From Branchinecta lynchi (lineage: Eukaryota > Arthropoda > Branchiopoda > Anostraca > Branchinectidae): a DNA stretch of 64,000 nt. Positions 54,001-61,761 of this stretch are shown one piece after another. Made by a program: the position numbers and the translations under genes. The stretch lies in contig JAKZAP010000022.1 in assembly GCA_023053575.1 (NCBI GenBank), positions 18,538,489 to 18,602,488 of the forward strand, read 5' to 3'. The notes under the pieces were generated by a model, which did not search any database, was not told the origin of the DNA, and saw nothing but the letters and a program-made list of their open reading frames with translations. How positions within the stretch are numbered: position 1 is the stretch's first letter; the number at the start of each line of letters is the position of its first letter.

Positions 54001-56902
54001 GCATTTTCTGGTATAAAATTGCAACGGGTAGTGTCGTTAGAATTTACAGGCTGAAATTCGGGTCTCTGAGTTTAAAGTCTTTGATTCATGTGGACCAAGA
54101 AGGTGGGAGACACCATCATTTTTCGATGGGTTGGATTTTTACGAACACACTGCTACCTTTGTTTTTTCCCAAAATGCTCACGGTAGCCAACGTTATCCAG
54201 AAATTGCTTGAACACAATTCACTCATGAACGCCAATTCGCCATTGCTAATTAACTACTCATTGATCGCCGGGCCTGACGCTTGTCAAAAGATTACTAGAA
54301 CCTTCGGGAATATCGTGTGGCGTGTAAGAGGATTGAAACAACTAAGCATATCACCATGTGGACGTTTAGATATGTCGGAAGAAGGAATCGTCGGCCAGTT
54401 TGACATTTTTTTGTCTCGGAAGCTGAATATTATTTAGCTCTGTTTCAGGATCTTCAAGAAATCTCTATAGCGAATTTAGTATAATTTACGGCGTTTTTTG
54501 GGATCCCAAAACGTAAGTGGAGGGATACCTATGACATCGCAAAAGTTGTCCGTCTGTCCGTCCGTCCGTCCGTCCGTCCGTCCGTCCGTCCGTCCGTCTG
54601 TAAGCACGATAACTCTCGAAGGGAATGAGATATTTTGATGAAACTTGGTGTGAGGGTTCGTTGGGTCGTCGGACCAGTCAAGTTCGTAGATGGGCTTTGT
54701 AGCTCTACATTTAGGGGTGGGGGAGGGGATTCAAATTAAGGGACAAACAAAATGTTTTGAAACAGCTAATGTGATAGTCGATTATGGGGTAAGAAGACAT
54801 ACTGAACACGATGGTGAAAACCATTTTGTCATCGGACAAGTAGTTCGCCCGGAATCCGGCCAAAACCGGAAAGTTTGTTGAAAGTAAAAGTTTTATTTGA
54901 AGTTGATTAGATGTACGATTTAGGGGTAGGAAGACATGCTGAAGACGATGGTCAAAATTATTTTCTCGACGGACAAGTATTTCGCCCGGAATCCGGCCCA
55001 AACCGGAAAGTTTGTTGAAAGTAAAAGTTTTATTTGAAATTGATTAGATGTTCGATTTAGGGGTAGGAAGACATGCTGAAGACGATGGTGAAAACTATTT
55101 TCTCGACGGACAAGTATTTCGCCCGGAATCCGGCCCAAACCGGAAAGTTTGTTGAAAGTAAAAGTTTTATTTAAAGTTGATTAAATGTTCGATTTAGAGG
55201 TAGGAAGACATGCTGAAGACGATGGTGAAAACTACTTTCTCGACAGACAAGTATTTCGACCGGAATCCGGCCCAAACCGGAAAGTTTGTCAAAATTAAAA
55301 GTTTTATTTGGAGTTGATTAGATGTTCGATTTAGGGCAAGAAGACATGCTGAACACTTATGTGAAAACAAGTTTCTACCCGGACATGTAGTTCGTCCGGA
55401 ATCCGTCCAAAACCGGAAAACTGTTGGAAGTCAAAGTTTTATTTCTAGTTGATTAGATAAGCGATTTAGGGGTAAGAAGAGATGCTGAGTCCCTGTATGA
55501 CAATTATATTTTACCCGGACATATAGTTCGACCGGAATCCGGCTGGAATCGGAAAATTTGTTATAAGCTAAATTTCTATTTGAAGTTGATTAGATGTTCA
55601 TTACTGGGGAAAGAAGATACCCTGATTTCGTGTTTGAGCTTTCTTTTTTCGCCGGACAAGTAGTTCTGGAGTTCGGCCGGAACCGGGAAATTAGCAGAAG
55701 TGGCAGGAAGTTTTCGTCAAAACAGATATGATAGGGGTAAACGCACATGCTGAATCCAAATCTGAACTTGGTTTTCTCAGGTGATTAGCTATTTTGCCTT
55801 AATCTGTTTCTGAATTTTAATTGTAAAAATGTTCAAGGAGTCTGGCGAAGACTGGATCTGGCTAAGACAAGACCCTGTTGTCTGGATCAGATATTGAATT
55901 TTGGGATCCCATCGAAACCTTTGGTCTTGTTTACTCTGATCTAGTTTGCATCCTTAATTCTTTGGACTTACGGGAATTAACAAGAAAACAAAACACCTAA
56001 AGAAATCGATAATGCAAATAATTAGTTTAATTTTTCTACACATTTTCGACACGGCTGCTACAATAAAAATATTTTTTTAGATCCAAAGTTAAACTATGAT
56101 TTCATCCTCCCCCTGTTGGGCGCTTCCGACCCGCGCCGCTAGATGACCCCTCGGTCGGATCGAGTCGTACGTGGCTTCACCTTGGGTCTTGGGTGGGGGT
56201 GTTCTAGACGTTGCAAGTGCTAGAATGCTTATGATACAATTCATTTAATATTGGATGTAGTTGTTATGGAAATAGGCTGTATTAGTATGTCAGAGACGCA
56301 ATAGTTGCGTTTTTGTTCCGAATTCTCGCTTCTGAATTCTCGATTCTCGTACAAATTCCCGTTTTTGGACCAAAACACTATTTTGCAGCTCGTCAGCAAC
56401 CCGGTATATGTTTGTATGCATATTGAACACTCGAACTCATATTGAACATTCAATTGCAATCAATATGCATATCGAACTCCCGACCAATCAGGGAGGAGAA
56501 CGGAGAGAGGAGAATCGACAATTCACCATCGGAGCAAATTCTCGATTCTGCAGAATCTCGAGGCTTTCCCCGTTCTTGATTCTGACAAAAACGCAAGAAA
56601 AGGAGAATTCACTTCATCTGAATAGTCCAAAAACGCGAAATAGGAGAATCGCGAGGAGAATTCGGATCAAAAACGCAACTAATGTCCTTTAACTAATAGT
56701 TAAATATCCCTATTTCTTCTAGGTTGAAGAAATGAGTTTGGACCCCTGTGAGCGTTTGGTTGAACTTTACGCCTTTTATGTTTCTCAACCTAGCTCCGAT
56801 GAGTACGGCTTTCGAACTTACTTCTGGGAAAATAGTCAAGTTCACATTCTGGAGAGTTCAAATTTGATTAGTCGAGGGACAACAGGACTTCGAACATGGC
56901 CG
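32857..56902 (+). CDS. EEF2KMT: EEF2KMT/FAM86-like lysine methyltransferase, two N-terminal-half exons
   Basis: Two phase-0 exons, 32857-33012 and 56723-56902, join to 112 codons. They match the region of EEF2KMT (FAM86A) before the methyltransferase fold. The first encodes VDIQDKILHHTVDHQTLAEY then YIRVFLKSLLQQ, in the place of the human ILQKTVKH...ARCFLSELIK stretch. The second encodes VEEMSLDPCERLVELYAFYV, then VHILESSNLISRGTTGLRTW and P, in place of SES..IIS.GTTGLVTW. EEF2KMT trimethylates a lysine of elongation factor 2 using S-adenosylmethionine. The SAM-binding exons (LELG.G..LTG) are not seen and should lie right of 64000. The first exon was not found upstream. The intron between is 23.7 kb and full of repeats. 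Match made from recalled family features, not a search. Confidence 0.75.
33775..33876 (+). pseudogene. Decayed duplicate of EEF2KMT-like exon 2
   Basis: GTCTGCTGCAACAG|GTGAGTT at 33863-33883 copies the end of the intact exon and its donor. The next 65 bp of intron (GGTAGAAAAC, GCTGTTTCAG) is also shared. Upstream similarity (GTGGTCAACTATCTCAGAGT against the intact exon) fades, and stops break the frame. It is a tandem duplication that has lost coding function. Confidence 0.65.
34159..34311 (+). CDS. Small exon-like ORF, possible EEF2KMT exon-1 relative
   Basis: The frame MVMQGAEIEKLSALYEINHC then VEQRFESAMAAKINRLCCWQ ends DEPK-stop, with a GAA|GTAAAG donor-like site over the stop. FE..(8-10)..R...W(Q) resembles the N-terminal F.RRF...L.SFPW segment of FAM86 proteins. 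However, it lies downstream of exon 2, and its donor phase does not fit either known exon. It may be part of the same local duplication, or chance. Confidence 0.3.
   Translation: MVMQGAEIEKLSALYEINHCVEQRFESAMAAKINRLCCWQIAPVLSDEPK
34312..35805. other. Intron sequence, no gene recognised
   Basis: No exon or clear repeat was found apart from a CAGGCTTCATCGAAGGGCC word near 34870. Confidence 0.45.
35806..36523 (+). pseudogene. LINE reverse-transcriptase fragment
   Basis: The frames read GSTDSDGLSADFFKIE, SYRPITVSCTISKILE, MQFGFRSSASCVHAHHILTK, CSIDIAGAFDNITHSQAL, IGVRQGGVLSPYIF and NIAYADD. These are RT blocks 2 to 5 in order, including the catalytic YADD. There is a frameshift near 35880 and a stop near 36170. 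It stops right after YADD at a duplicated CTATGCGGACGA and a hairpin. It is of the same clade as the LINE at 12-15 kb. Confidence 0.88.
36524..36580. repeat. Perfect inverted repeat hairpin
   Basis: ATTCTCGCCGTTCCCCT is followed 22 bases later by AGGGGAACGGCGAGAAT, a 17-bp perfect stem that abuts the truncated RT. Confidence 0.9.
36581..37060. other. No gene recognised
   Basis: Nothing beyond short open frames and an A-run at about 36958. Confidence 0.5.
37066..37082. repeat. TGTTGC-GAGA-GCAACA palindrome
   Basis: A short hairpin, TGTTGCGAGAGCAACA, preceded by GTTGCCTGGGCAACG. Its reverse complement occurs at 39485. Confidence 0.85.
37190..38640. repeat. Diverged tandem repeats
   Basis: GAAGTAGGGACTAAATTGAC recurs at about 37199 and 37989. 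GATGATTATGG...CCGATTGTT recurs at about 37602, 37932, 38197 and 38520. ACAGTGATAGACCA recurs too. Units of about 300 bp lie in a larger duplication of about 790 bp. Confidence 0.8.
38641..39480. other. No gene recognised; poly-T tracts
   Basis: Contains T-runs at about 39005-39030. No exon or named repeat was found. Confidence 0.45.
39484..39690 (+). repeat. Family K repeat 5' end (hairpin plus GATGAAACTTGG-like core)
   Basis: TGTTGCTCTCGCAACA at about 39484-39500 is followed by TTTATCTGTCTGTGATTACG, CCGAACGGATTGGGATATGT and CAATGAAACCTGGTGTGGTG. This is the same order as family A, with a different terminal palindrome. Confidence 0.65.
39691..42190. other. Intron sequence, no gene recognised
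   Basis: Several short open frames and no recognisable domain, RNA gene or repeat. Confidence 0.45.
42195..42765 (-). repeat. Family D element, short minus-strand copy
   Basis: Read on minus: GACACTTGGCGCCTTCCGGC then CAAGTGCCATATACCGATC, TGTGCTAGGAAGATAACTTG, one set of D subunits, TACTTTTTACCGAACGATAC, and the 3' end GCAAGTGCCATACGAACTTC then CAGCTCTTGTTG. At about 570 bp it is an apparently end-to-end short version. Confidence 0.75.
42770..43840. other. No gene recognised
   Basis: A loose duplication around CCTTGTTTTACCAAATTGCC at about 42.99 and 43.05 kb is the only structure noted. Confidence 0.4.
43720..43893 (+). mobile_element. 5'-truncated LINE 3' UTR
   Basis: TTTACTCCACTTTTTTTCCC then TGTGGAATTTGTGGGTAATA and AATAAATTATTA match the 3' end of the LINE at 12.1-15.1 kb. 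Confidence 0.7.
43965..44100. repeat. Inverted repeat and CGGCCCTTCTTGGCAAGGG segment
   Basis: CTGGAAAATGAACTTTC and GGAAAGTTCATTTTCCAG form a 17-bp stem at about 44029-44075. Upstream, GCGATATGTCGGCCCTTCTT resembles the foldback element at 3.49 kb. Confidence 0.7.
44645..45925 (+). repeat. Family D element, full-length copy
   Basis: Starts ATGGCACTTGGAGCCTCTGG then CTCAACTGGCATATACCGG, a hairpin. It has CTGTCGGTCGGGCGGTC, GATGAAACTTGGCAGGCGTA, subunits with poly-G runs, then a second array around AAAGTGCGCATC (about 45515 and 45595) and TTTTGCTTACAAATGAAATT. The 3' end is GCAAGTATCATATTAGCTTC then AACTCTTG. It shows the whole order from 5' hairpin to 3' hairpin. Confidence 0.8.
46007..46552 (+). 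repeat. Family J repeat split by a 350-bp insertion
   Basis: CTCCGGCGACCTTTCCCCGG through ACCAAAAACGGTATTTAAA, then an insertion, then GAGGTAACTTCAAACCTCGA. The two flanks are contiguous in the copy at 31.5-31.7 kb. Confidence 0.75.
46160..46512 (+). mobile_element. 350-bp element nested in family J
   Basis: Its inverse is at 31912-32268. It contains AAATACTTAAATACTTTAAA, GAGACCCGTTGACTTG and GGGGTCTCCGGGCTTAG. No coding capacity is seen and no clear target duplication. Confidence 0.75.
46565..46592 (+). pseudogene. tRNA 5'-half-like sequence
   Basis: GACCGTCTTGGCCGAGCGG matches the 5' end and A-box of a tRNA-Ser/Leu type gene. No B-box follows within a normal distance, so it is a fragment or SINE head. 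Confidence 0.35.
46593..47760. other. No gene recognised
   Basis: A small tandem repeat of CTTCACTTTGTCTTG(C/T)AGTT lies at about 47055-47105. (GATAAT)-type simple sequence lies at about 47740-47757. Confidence 0.45.
47770..49198 (-). pseudogene. LINE ORF1 fragment split by a foldback element
   Basis: On minus, 49198-48815 encodes LNEVINLQKELDRMK, YAQALKSPETYAVILEPV and FSVKKVVPAKEGSVILELGS. This is the RRM-like part of a Jockey-type ORF1, and further sequence runs to 48715. After the 789-bp palindrome the protein resumes at 47925-47770 with RGLRIGF and RCSKCCLYGHRKSDC, a CCHC knuckle, then CSWCMGPN. Beyond that is simple repeat, so the fragment ends. Its knuckles differ from the LINE at 12-15 kb, so it is a different family or lineage. 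Confidence 0.8.
47926..48714. mobile_element. 789-bp palindromic foldback element
   Basis: Arms 47926-48257 and 48380-48714 are inverted copies over about 330 bp, separated by about 122 bp. The ends are AATGCC(G)GGGCCCCACTAT and its inverse, then AGTCACACCTAGTAATAA. The arms match closely but not perfectly. It interrupts LINE ORF1. No coding capacity is recognised. Confidence 0.92.
49199..49589. other. No gene recognised
   Basis: Upstream of the ORF1 fragment; stop codons close the frame at 49200. No repeat match was noted. Confidence 0.4.
49590..50615 (-). repeat. Family A repeat, minus-strand copy
   Basis: Read on minus: GGGATCCCAAAACGTAAGTC at 50609, CTGTACGTCTGTAAGCACG, TTTTGATGAAACTTGGTGTG, GATGGGCTTTGTAGCCC, and several units with CCGGAATCCGGC and GAAGTTGATTAGATG. 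The end is GGAATCCCATCGAAACCTTG. It is more diverged than the two copies that follow. Confidence 0.85.
50626..51322. other. No gene recognised; poly-T tract
   Basis: Contains a T-run at about 50801-50820. No exon or repeat family was recognised. Confidence 0.5.
51323..52611 (+). repeat. Family A repeat, copy with about six internal units
   Basis: Starts GTGATCCCAAAACGTAAGTG, then (GTCC)n at 51375-51412, TGATGAAACTTGGTGTGAGG, GTAGATGGGCTTTGTAGC, and an array of about 135-bp units marked by CCGGAATCCGGCC (51664, 51797, 51939, 52071, 52209). It ends TTGGGATCCCATCGG then AACCTTTGGTCTTGTTT. Short open frames in it are repeat artefacts. Confidence 0.93.
52955..53275 (+). repeat. tRNA-containing 300-bp repeat, copy 3
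   Basis: TTTGCCTTCGGGCGGGATTA, a tRNA-like core at 53039-53111 (anticodon loop ATTGTAA, TGT), and TTTTTGTCTTTGAGTTCACT. The 3' third has ATGGCTCCGACGCTG and ACTTCTAAATTTAGTTCGA. About 45 bp of TTAATT-rich sequence is inserted in the 3' part. Confidence 0.8.
53280..54499. other. Unidentified region with a 199-aa open frame
   Basis: The frame 53838-54437 (+) has a very hydrophobic stretch at residues about 28-58, followed by an unremarkable C-terminal half (for example MLTVANVIQKLLEHNSLMNA). It is the longest frame outside recognised repeats, but the hydrophobic part comes from a T-rich tract and I recognise no family. Confidence 0.3.
54500..55931 (+). repeat. Family A repeat, copy with about seven internal units
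   Basis: Nearly identical to the 51.3 kb copy. It runs from GGGATCCCAAAACGTAAGTG to GGGATCCCATCGAAACC with TTTGGTCTTGTTT. (GTCC)n at 54547-54598 is longer. There is one more about 135-bp unit (markers near 54850, 54988, 55121, 55260, 55397, 55533, 55667). Confidence 0.93.
55932..56722. other. Intron before EEF2KMT exon 3; no gene recognised
   Basis: It contains TTCTCGATTCTC-type words in both orientations around 56320-56670 (GAGAATTC/GAATTCTC), suggesting an old inverted-repeat element. The acceptor TATTTCTTCTAG lies at 56711-56722. Confidence 0.45.
56723..56902 (+). CDS. EEF2KMT: EEF2KMT-like exon 3
   Basis: Acceptor TATTTCTTCTAG|GTTGA, donor TGGCCG|GTGAGTG; 180 nt, phase 0 at both ends. 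It encodes VEEMSLDPCERLVELYAFYV, YGFRTYFWENSQ, and then the diagnostic VHILESSNLISRGTTGLRTW with a final P. In FAM86/EEF2KMT this GTTGL.TW block directly precedes the start of the SAM-dependent methyltransferase fold. Confidence 0.78.
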
Positions 56903-56994
56903 GTGAGTGTTCTGTCTTTTCTCAGGAGATTCGATACAGCTATATTTAGCCCCAGAGAGATCGCGCGCACTTACCAGATGGACCTGTCAACAGA

Positions 56995-58155
56995 GATGGG
57001 CGAATCCGGATTCGGATTCAAATACAGGATTCGTTCTTTTGGCCGGATTCGGATCTTCTGCTTGCCAGGCTGGATTCGGACTCGGATTCCAAAGCCTGAA
57101 TCTTACGAATCCCCTCCAGTTTCTAATATTTTCCCAACTTTTACTAGCTGTGCTTATAAAGCCTCGTTCACAAGCATGCCTAGCCAAGCACAGATGCCTA
57201 GGCACGTTAAAAGGGGAGACAGGTGGATACAGATTTGGCAGCGAAGACGTGCCCAGGCTTAGCCAGGCACCGAGTTCTACAGAACTCAGTGCCTGCCAGG
57301 CCCAAAATCTGTCTAGGCATAGGTGTGAACGGTGATGCTAGGCACGTGTCTAGACATCTGTGCTTGGCTGGGCATGCTTGTGAACGGTGCTTAAAGTCCT
57401 AATCCAAACATTCGGTTTACCTTTTCTTAGTAATTGCATGCCACAGGTTTGTTTTGAATTGAACGCGAGAAAAAACCCACGCCGAAAGTCTTCTTTCCTA
57501 GATGACGAGATTTTCCAGGATTGATTAGCAAAGAATTATAAGACCTAATTGATAATTTTTGTATGTCTTCCGAGGTACCACACTGGTCTTGGATTTTTAA
57601 TTTATTTGTATTTGTAATAAACAGTTGGAGCATTAGATGGAAATTATTATTTTCACCCTTGGCTCCCTACGTGCAATAACAGCCGTCCGGGATAATCGGC
57701 TGAGATTTAGTCCAGACAGAGTTATTTCAAACCTAGGAAATTTTTTTTTGTTTTTATTTGCTCATTGTTTTACGGTGTTTTTAGTGGTTTTAAACATTCA
57801 TAGTGACAGTAGGGATGGTTAGCATTGTATATGTGGTAGTAAAACCTTTTTTTTGTGGGTGCCCGCTTTAAGGTAATGTGCTTAACGAGCCCGCAATTCA
57901 TTGCTGGTTGCCGAGAGGAAACCTTTTCTGTAACAAACAATGGTTTAATCGCCCAATTAACCTTCTCCTTTGCCTTAGCGAACCAGTTCTTTTTTTGTCG
58001 CCCCTGATTTTTAAACTAAAACTCATGTACATGATTTGATTTTTGGTCAAGGTCGGATTCGAATCCTTAGCATGAAATGGTCGATTCGGATTCGAATCCT
58101 TAGCATGAAATTGTCAATTCGGATTCGAATCTGTTCATGATCGGATTCGCCCATC
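56995..58155. mobile_element. Element with GATGGGCGAATCCG inverted ends
   Basis: GATGGGCGAATCCGGATTCG at the left and GATCGGATTCGCCCATC at the right are inverted. Subterminal GGATTCGGATTC / GATTCGGATTCGAATCC repeats occur at both ends, including three tandem 36-bp units at about 58050-58145. The interior holds the MITE at 57161-57393. Confidence 0.65.
57161..57393. mobile_element. MITE with CGTTCACAAGCATGC termini
   Basis: GCCTCGTTCACAAGCATGCC at the left is inverted relative to GGCATGCTTGTGAACGGTGC at the right. The arms extend about 47 bp (AGCCAAGCACAGATG). A shorter relative is at 9651-9754. Confidence 0.8.
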
Positions 58156-58198
58156 GCCATACACGCAAAGCTGCAACCTGAGTGCGGCAGGCGGTAGC

Positions 58199-58364
58199 CA
58201 GTGTTGTAAATGAAGAATAGATGATAGTGTAGCGTGGCCCGTTACCTCCAAACCATTTATATGAAAACTGAACGCCTAGTCCACTTTAACCCTTTAGCTA
58301 CCTGCCGCCTTAGACGCTACGGGCCACATTACCCTATCGCCCATTCTTCATTTACAACACCAAC
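58199..58364. mobile_element. MITE with about 47-bp TIRs
   Basis: AGTGTTGTAAATGAAGAAT...GTGGCCCGT at the left is inverted relative to ACGGGCCAC...ATTCTTCATTTACAACAC at the right. Confidence 0.75.
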
Positions 58365-58400
58365 CAGAGAGAAGATTGGCGTCGATTTTTGGATACCGTA

Positions 58401-58470
58401 CAGTGTTGGGAAGTACTTCAAGTACTACTTAAGTACGAAATCAAAGTACTTGGGATATACTTGAGTACAA
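58401..58470 (+). mobile_element. hAT-like terminus
   Basis: CAGTGTTGGGAAGTACTTCA then AGTACTACTTAAGTACG resembles the CAGTGTTGG..AAGTAC ends of some hAT elements. No matching right end was found. Confidence 0.35.
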
Positions 58471-58804
58471 CTTTCCTGAAATCTCCATTATTAAAAAAAC
58501 TAGGTAGGTTACTTAAAGCCTGAAGTACCAATACAGTTCCAAGTAGATTCTGCGGGGATCAAATCGATTTGCACATTGAAATACTTCTTCGGCAGCATTT
58601 ATCCAGCAACTGTTAGCATTCAGAGAAAAAAGGATGAAAGTCGGTCAGTCTCGGTAAACTGCAGCATTAGTAAGCAAACTACTATGGCGCCGTGCTCCCT
58701 TCAGATCTGCAAAACTATATTCATTGTTCCATCGACATGTTACTTAATACGTGCCATATTTGAAGTACTGGACTTATGTACAAGCAAGAACAAATAAGAA
58801 GTAG

Positions 58805-59628
58805 AACCTCCGTCTATGGGCCTCTGTACTGCAACCATGCGGAGAATAGATACCTTATGCAAACGAGCGAAGGTAGGAGCTACGCGGAACATCGCAACTC
58901 ATTTCCTGTACAAACAGGGCAGTAGAGGCAGTAGAGCCCCTGAGAAGAAAAAGGCGAGAGTAAACAGAATGTTGGCTGTATACCCTTGTGACGTCAAGTT
59001 TGACGTGTTGAATTTTGGAGCGGTCTTCAGTACGATTTGAGGCTGGTTGACATGCCCCACTGCTACGCTGTTTTCCTCTCAAAACGCAGTGGCTAAGAGG
59101 GAAGTAGACAGACATAAACTCAAAGACCAGCAAGTAGATCTATAAGAAGCTCAGCTCAGTTTGGTTGGGGTATCCCGATGAAAAATATATCTGAGAATAG
59201 TAGTATGAAGTTGTACGAAAAGTAGCATGGAGCACTAACTGATGCCACTACGTGCTTCTACTTCAAGGCTACCGCGTTACTGCATTCTACTGCATGCTAC
59301 TATTAGCAATATTAGCATATTTATATATGAGTGTCTACATGTATATATGACGATTTCGACAAATTTGGATTTCCCCATGATAGTTCGAAAAGAATAAAAG
59401 TGATATCTATCTATCTATCTAGCAAAACTGGATGTTCCTGGAGCAAGACAGGATGCTACTAGACAGTGCTACTTAAGATTGGCCCAATCTGAGGCAGATT
59501 AAATGATAGTACTCTTTACTATTACATATCACTAGTGACAACTTTTTCGTACATCTATCATAAAACTTTTCAGGCTACAAATTTTTCATCGGGATCCATA
59601 GCCGGTGCATAGGACCAAGACGGAGGTT
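58805..59628. mobile_element. ACCTCCGTCT-TIR element 1, interrupted by family B
   Basis: AACCTCCGTCT at the left and AGACGGAGGTT at the right are inverted ends. Internal AGAGGGAAGTAGACAG and CTCAGCTCAGTTT are shared with element 2. The family B MITE 59174-59593 sits near its right end. Confidence 0.75.
59174..59593 (+). mobile_element. Family B MITE, copy 3, with inner insertion
   Basis: CCCGATGAAAAATATATCTG and AAATTTTTCATCGGG bound it, with AT on each side. About 130 bp around 59310-59437, ending in (TATC)n, is extra relative to the 290-bp copy. Confidence 0.85.
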
Positions 59629-59698
59629 CTTACTTGTTTTTGGTACAAGCCATGTACTTAAAACATAAGTAGCCTACTACGAGGAACAAATAATCAAT

Positions 59699-60168
59699 AG
59701 AGCCTCCGTCTCTCTATCTCTGTAACATAAACATGGGGAGTCGAACAGATTCCCGATACCCTATGCTGAAAAATTTATCATTTTCCTTTGGAAAGGTTGG
59801 TGGTTGTGCCATGCAAGATATCAGCAGAAGATGAATGCAACCAATTGGTTATTTAGTAAGAAAACTAGGCTTTGATCTTCCTTGTTTTGTATATCAGCCG
59901 AGTCGCAATCTGTTACCTCTACAAACAGCTTTATCGCAATAAAGCCCGGAGAAGAAATTTCAAAAGTATAAGCCGATTGGTTGTCTAGCGTTGCGACGTC
60001 ACGTGTGACGTGCTGTCGAGCATCCCTGCTGAAATTTGTCCTTTGATATGCGCAACAGCGAAGAGGGAAGTAGACAGGCATCAGCTCAAATCTCAGCAAG
60101 TATCTCTAGCTCAGCTCAGTTTTGCGGTGTATCCGTAGTCGCTGCATAGGACCAAAGACGGAGGCTCT
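59699..60168. mobile_element. ACCTCCGTCT-TIR element 2
   Basis: AGAGCCTCCGTCT at the left and AGACGGAGGCTCT at the right. Flanking GAACAAATAATCAATAG and TATTGGGTTATTTGTTC extend the inversion. It contains the site GTGTATCCGTAGTC, the empty counterpart of the family B insertion in element 1. Confidence 0.75.
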
Positions 60169-60199
60169 ATTGGGTTATTTGTTCTTGCTACAACATAAG

Positions 60200-61645
60200 T
60201 ACTTCTGTTGTCAGCTACTTGATACTTATAAAGAAACACTGTTTCCGCAGCGGATGACAGCGTGTAGACTCGGGAGACAAAATGCAGAACGAAAAGTTCT
60301 TCTTGGGCGATCTCGGACACTAAGCACGTGAGGGATGCCCACTCTCGGTACATCAAGGACTCGGTGCCTGGCCGGCACCGGTCGCCACGTGCTAGAATTC
60401 TAAAATCAGCATAGTTATAAGTTTTGACAAAGGAATTGCCTTATTTATGGCCAGCATCGCGGGTGCCCGGGAACGGTGTAATCAAGTGCACGGGAATGGG
60501 TATCCCCTTGTAAATACTGATAAAGGAGTTTTGTCGATGAAGCTTTGGTGTGTTCATTTTGTCACGTCCTTGAACCATCTGAGAGGAAGTGCAGACGGGC
60601 ACGCGCGCCTATTTGAGCGTGGGAACATTCTTCTGCGGCGCTTAAGGAAATTCAAATCATGTTCCCTCGACGATATAATTCTCCTTCCTCATTGATATTC
60701 TCTCGAATATGGTTTTCTCTTGGCTGGTTCATATTCCTAATGCCCTTGCCCTGGCCTTGTGGGCGCGTTTGATTCTCAGGGCACGAAGTTGTCCCGCTAG
60801 CAGTTTTCGCTCAGTAGGGGGAAGATTGACCTAGCTTTTTAGTCGATTCAAAAGATGCTACCTCAGAAGTTTTGACTGCGTCGATCTTTGGTGATCAAGT
60901 CTGAAAGAGGGACTAGGCCAAGATGAATGTAGGTCGAGAATACTAAGCGGTATTTTAAAGGACTGCCGTCATGCTGAGGGTAAAGGCGGGAGTAAACATT
61001 AGCAGTCGATGGGTCAGATGAGAAAACAATGATACCTTGTTTTGGGGAAAATCTTGACGCTTGCTAATATTATATAAAATTCACTATTTTAGGCAAAGTT
61101 GCCAGTAGGCCTACTCATTAATTATTTAGTAATTTCCCTTCGTAGGTTAAACAAGATTGCAGATATAACAATATAACAAAGACTCCATTAGCATATATAA
61201 TGGGAATTATAGCCTATATAGAAAATTACTCATCTGTGTTTATATTAATACCAGGAGAACAGCTTCGAGTCTTTACACTTGGCTAGGCTAGTATCCCACA
61301 GCCTAGAAAAGAATCACAAAGATAGCTCACAATCTGATCAGCATGCACGACAGTTGTTCCTTCAGTTGCAGCCTCGACAAGAGATAGTTGTGATTGCAGA
61401 ATTTAGGCCAAATGTGCAAAGGAATTTGAAACACAAGATAGACCTGTTGGCCTACCGAGTCACCCAAATGATAAACTAAATTTTGGAGCTTTGCATTTCT
61501 TTATTTTTCAGACAGTTGTTATCAGACCTTTTTAACTGGCAAACTCAGCTCGGCCGAATATGTTCTAAAAAAAATCTTCGGTACAAAACAAAACAATGAC
61601 GAAGTGCTGGGATTTCTGAATCTTGTAATTCCATAGAGCAGCTAA
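60200..61645. other. No gene recognised
   Basis: Open frames at 60447-60695 and 61279-61479 (+) have no recognised domain. The second follows a CTTGGCTAG acceptor-like site but matches no family I know. Confidence 0.4.
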
Positions 61646-61761
61646 GGCTAATATAAACAGGTGGATAAGTATGAGGGGTGGTTTTAACTCCCACTGTGGG
61701 GGGAGTGGAAATTCGGAATCTTGAGGTATGCATAACTGTCAAACGGGTGATCGGATCTTAA

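Noticed and set aside
53838..54437. 199-aa frame as a membrane protein
   Set aside because: The hydrophobic stretch comes from a T-rich tract and there is no family match or splice support; kept only as an unidentified open frame.
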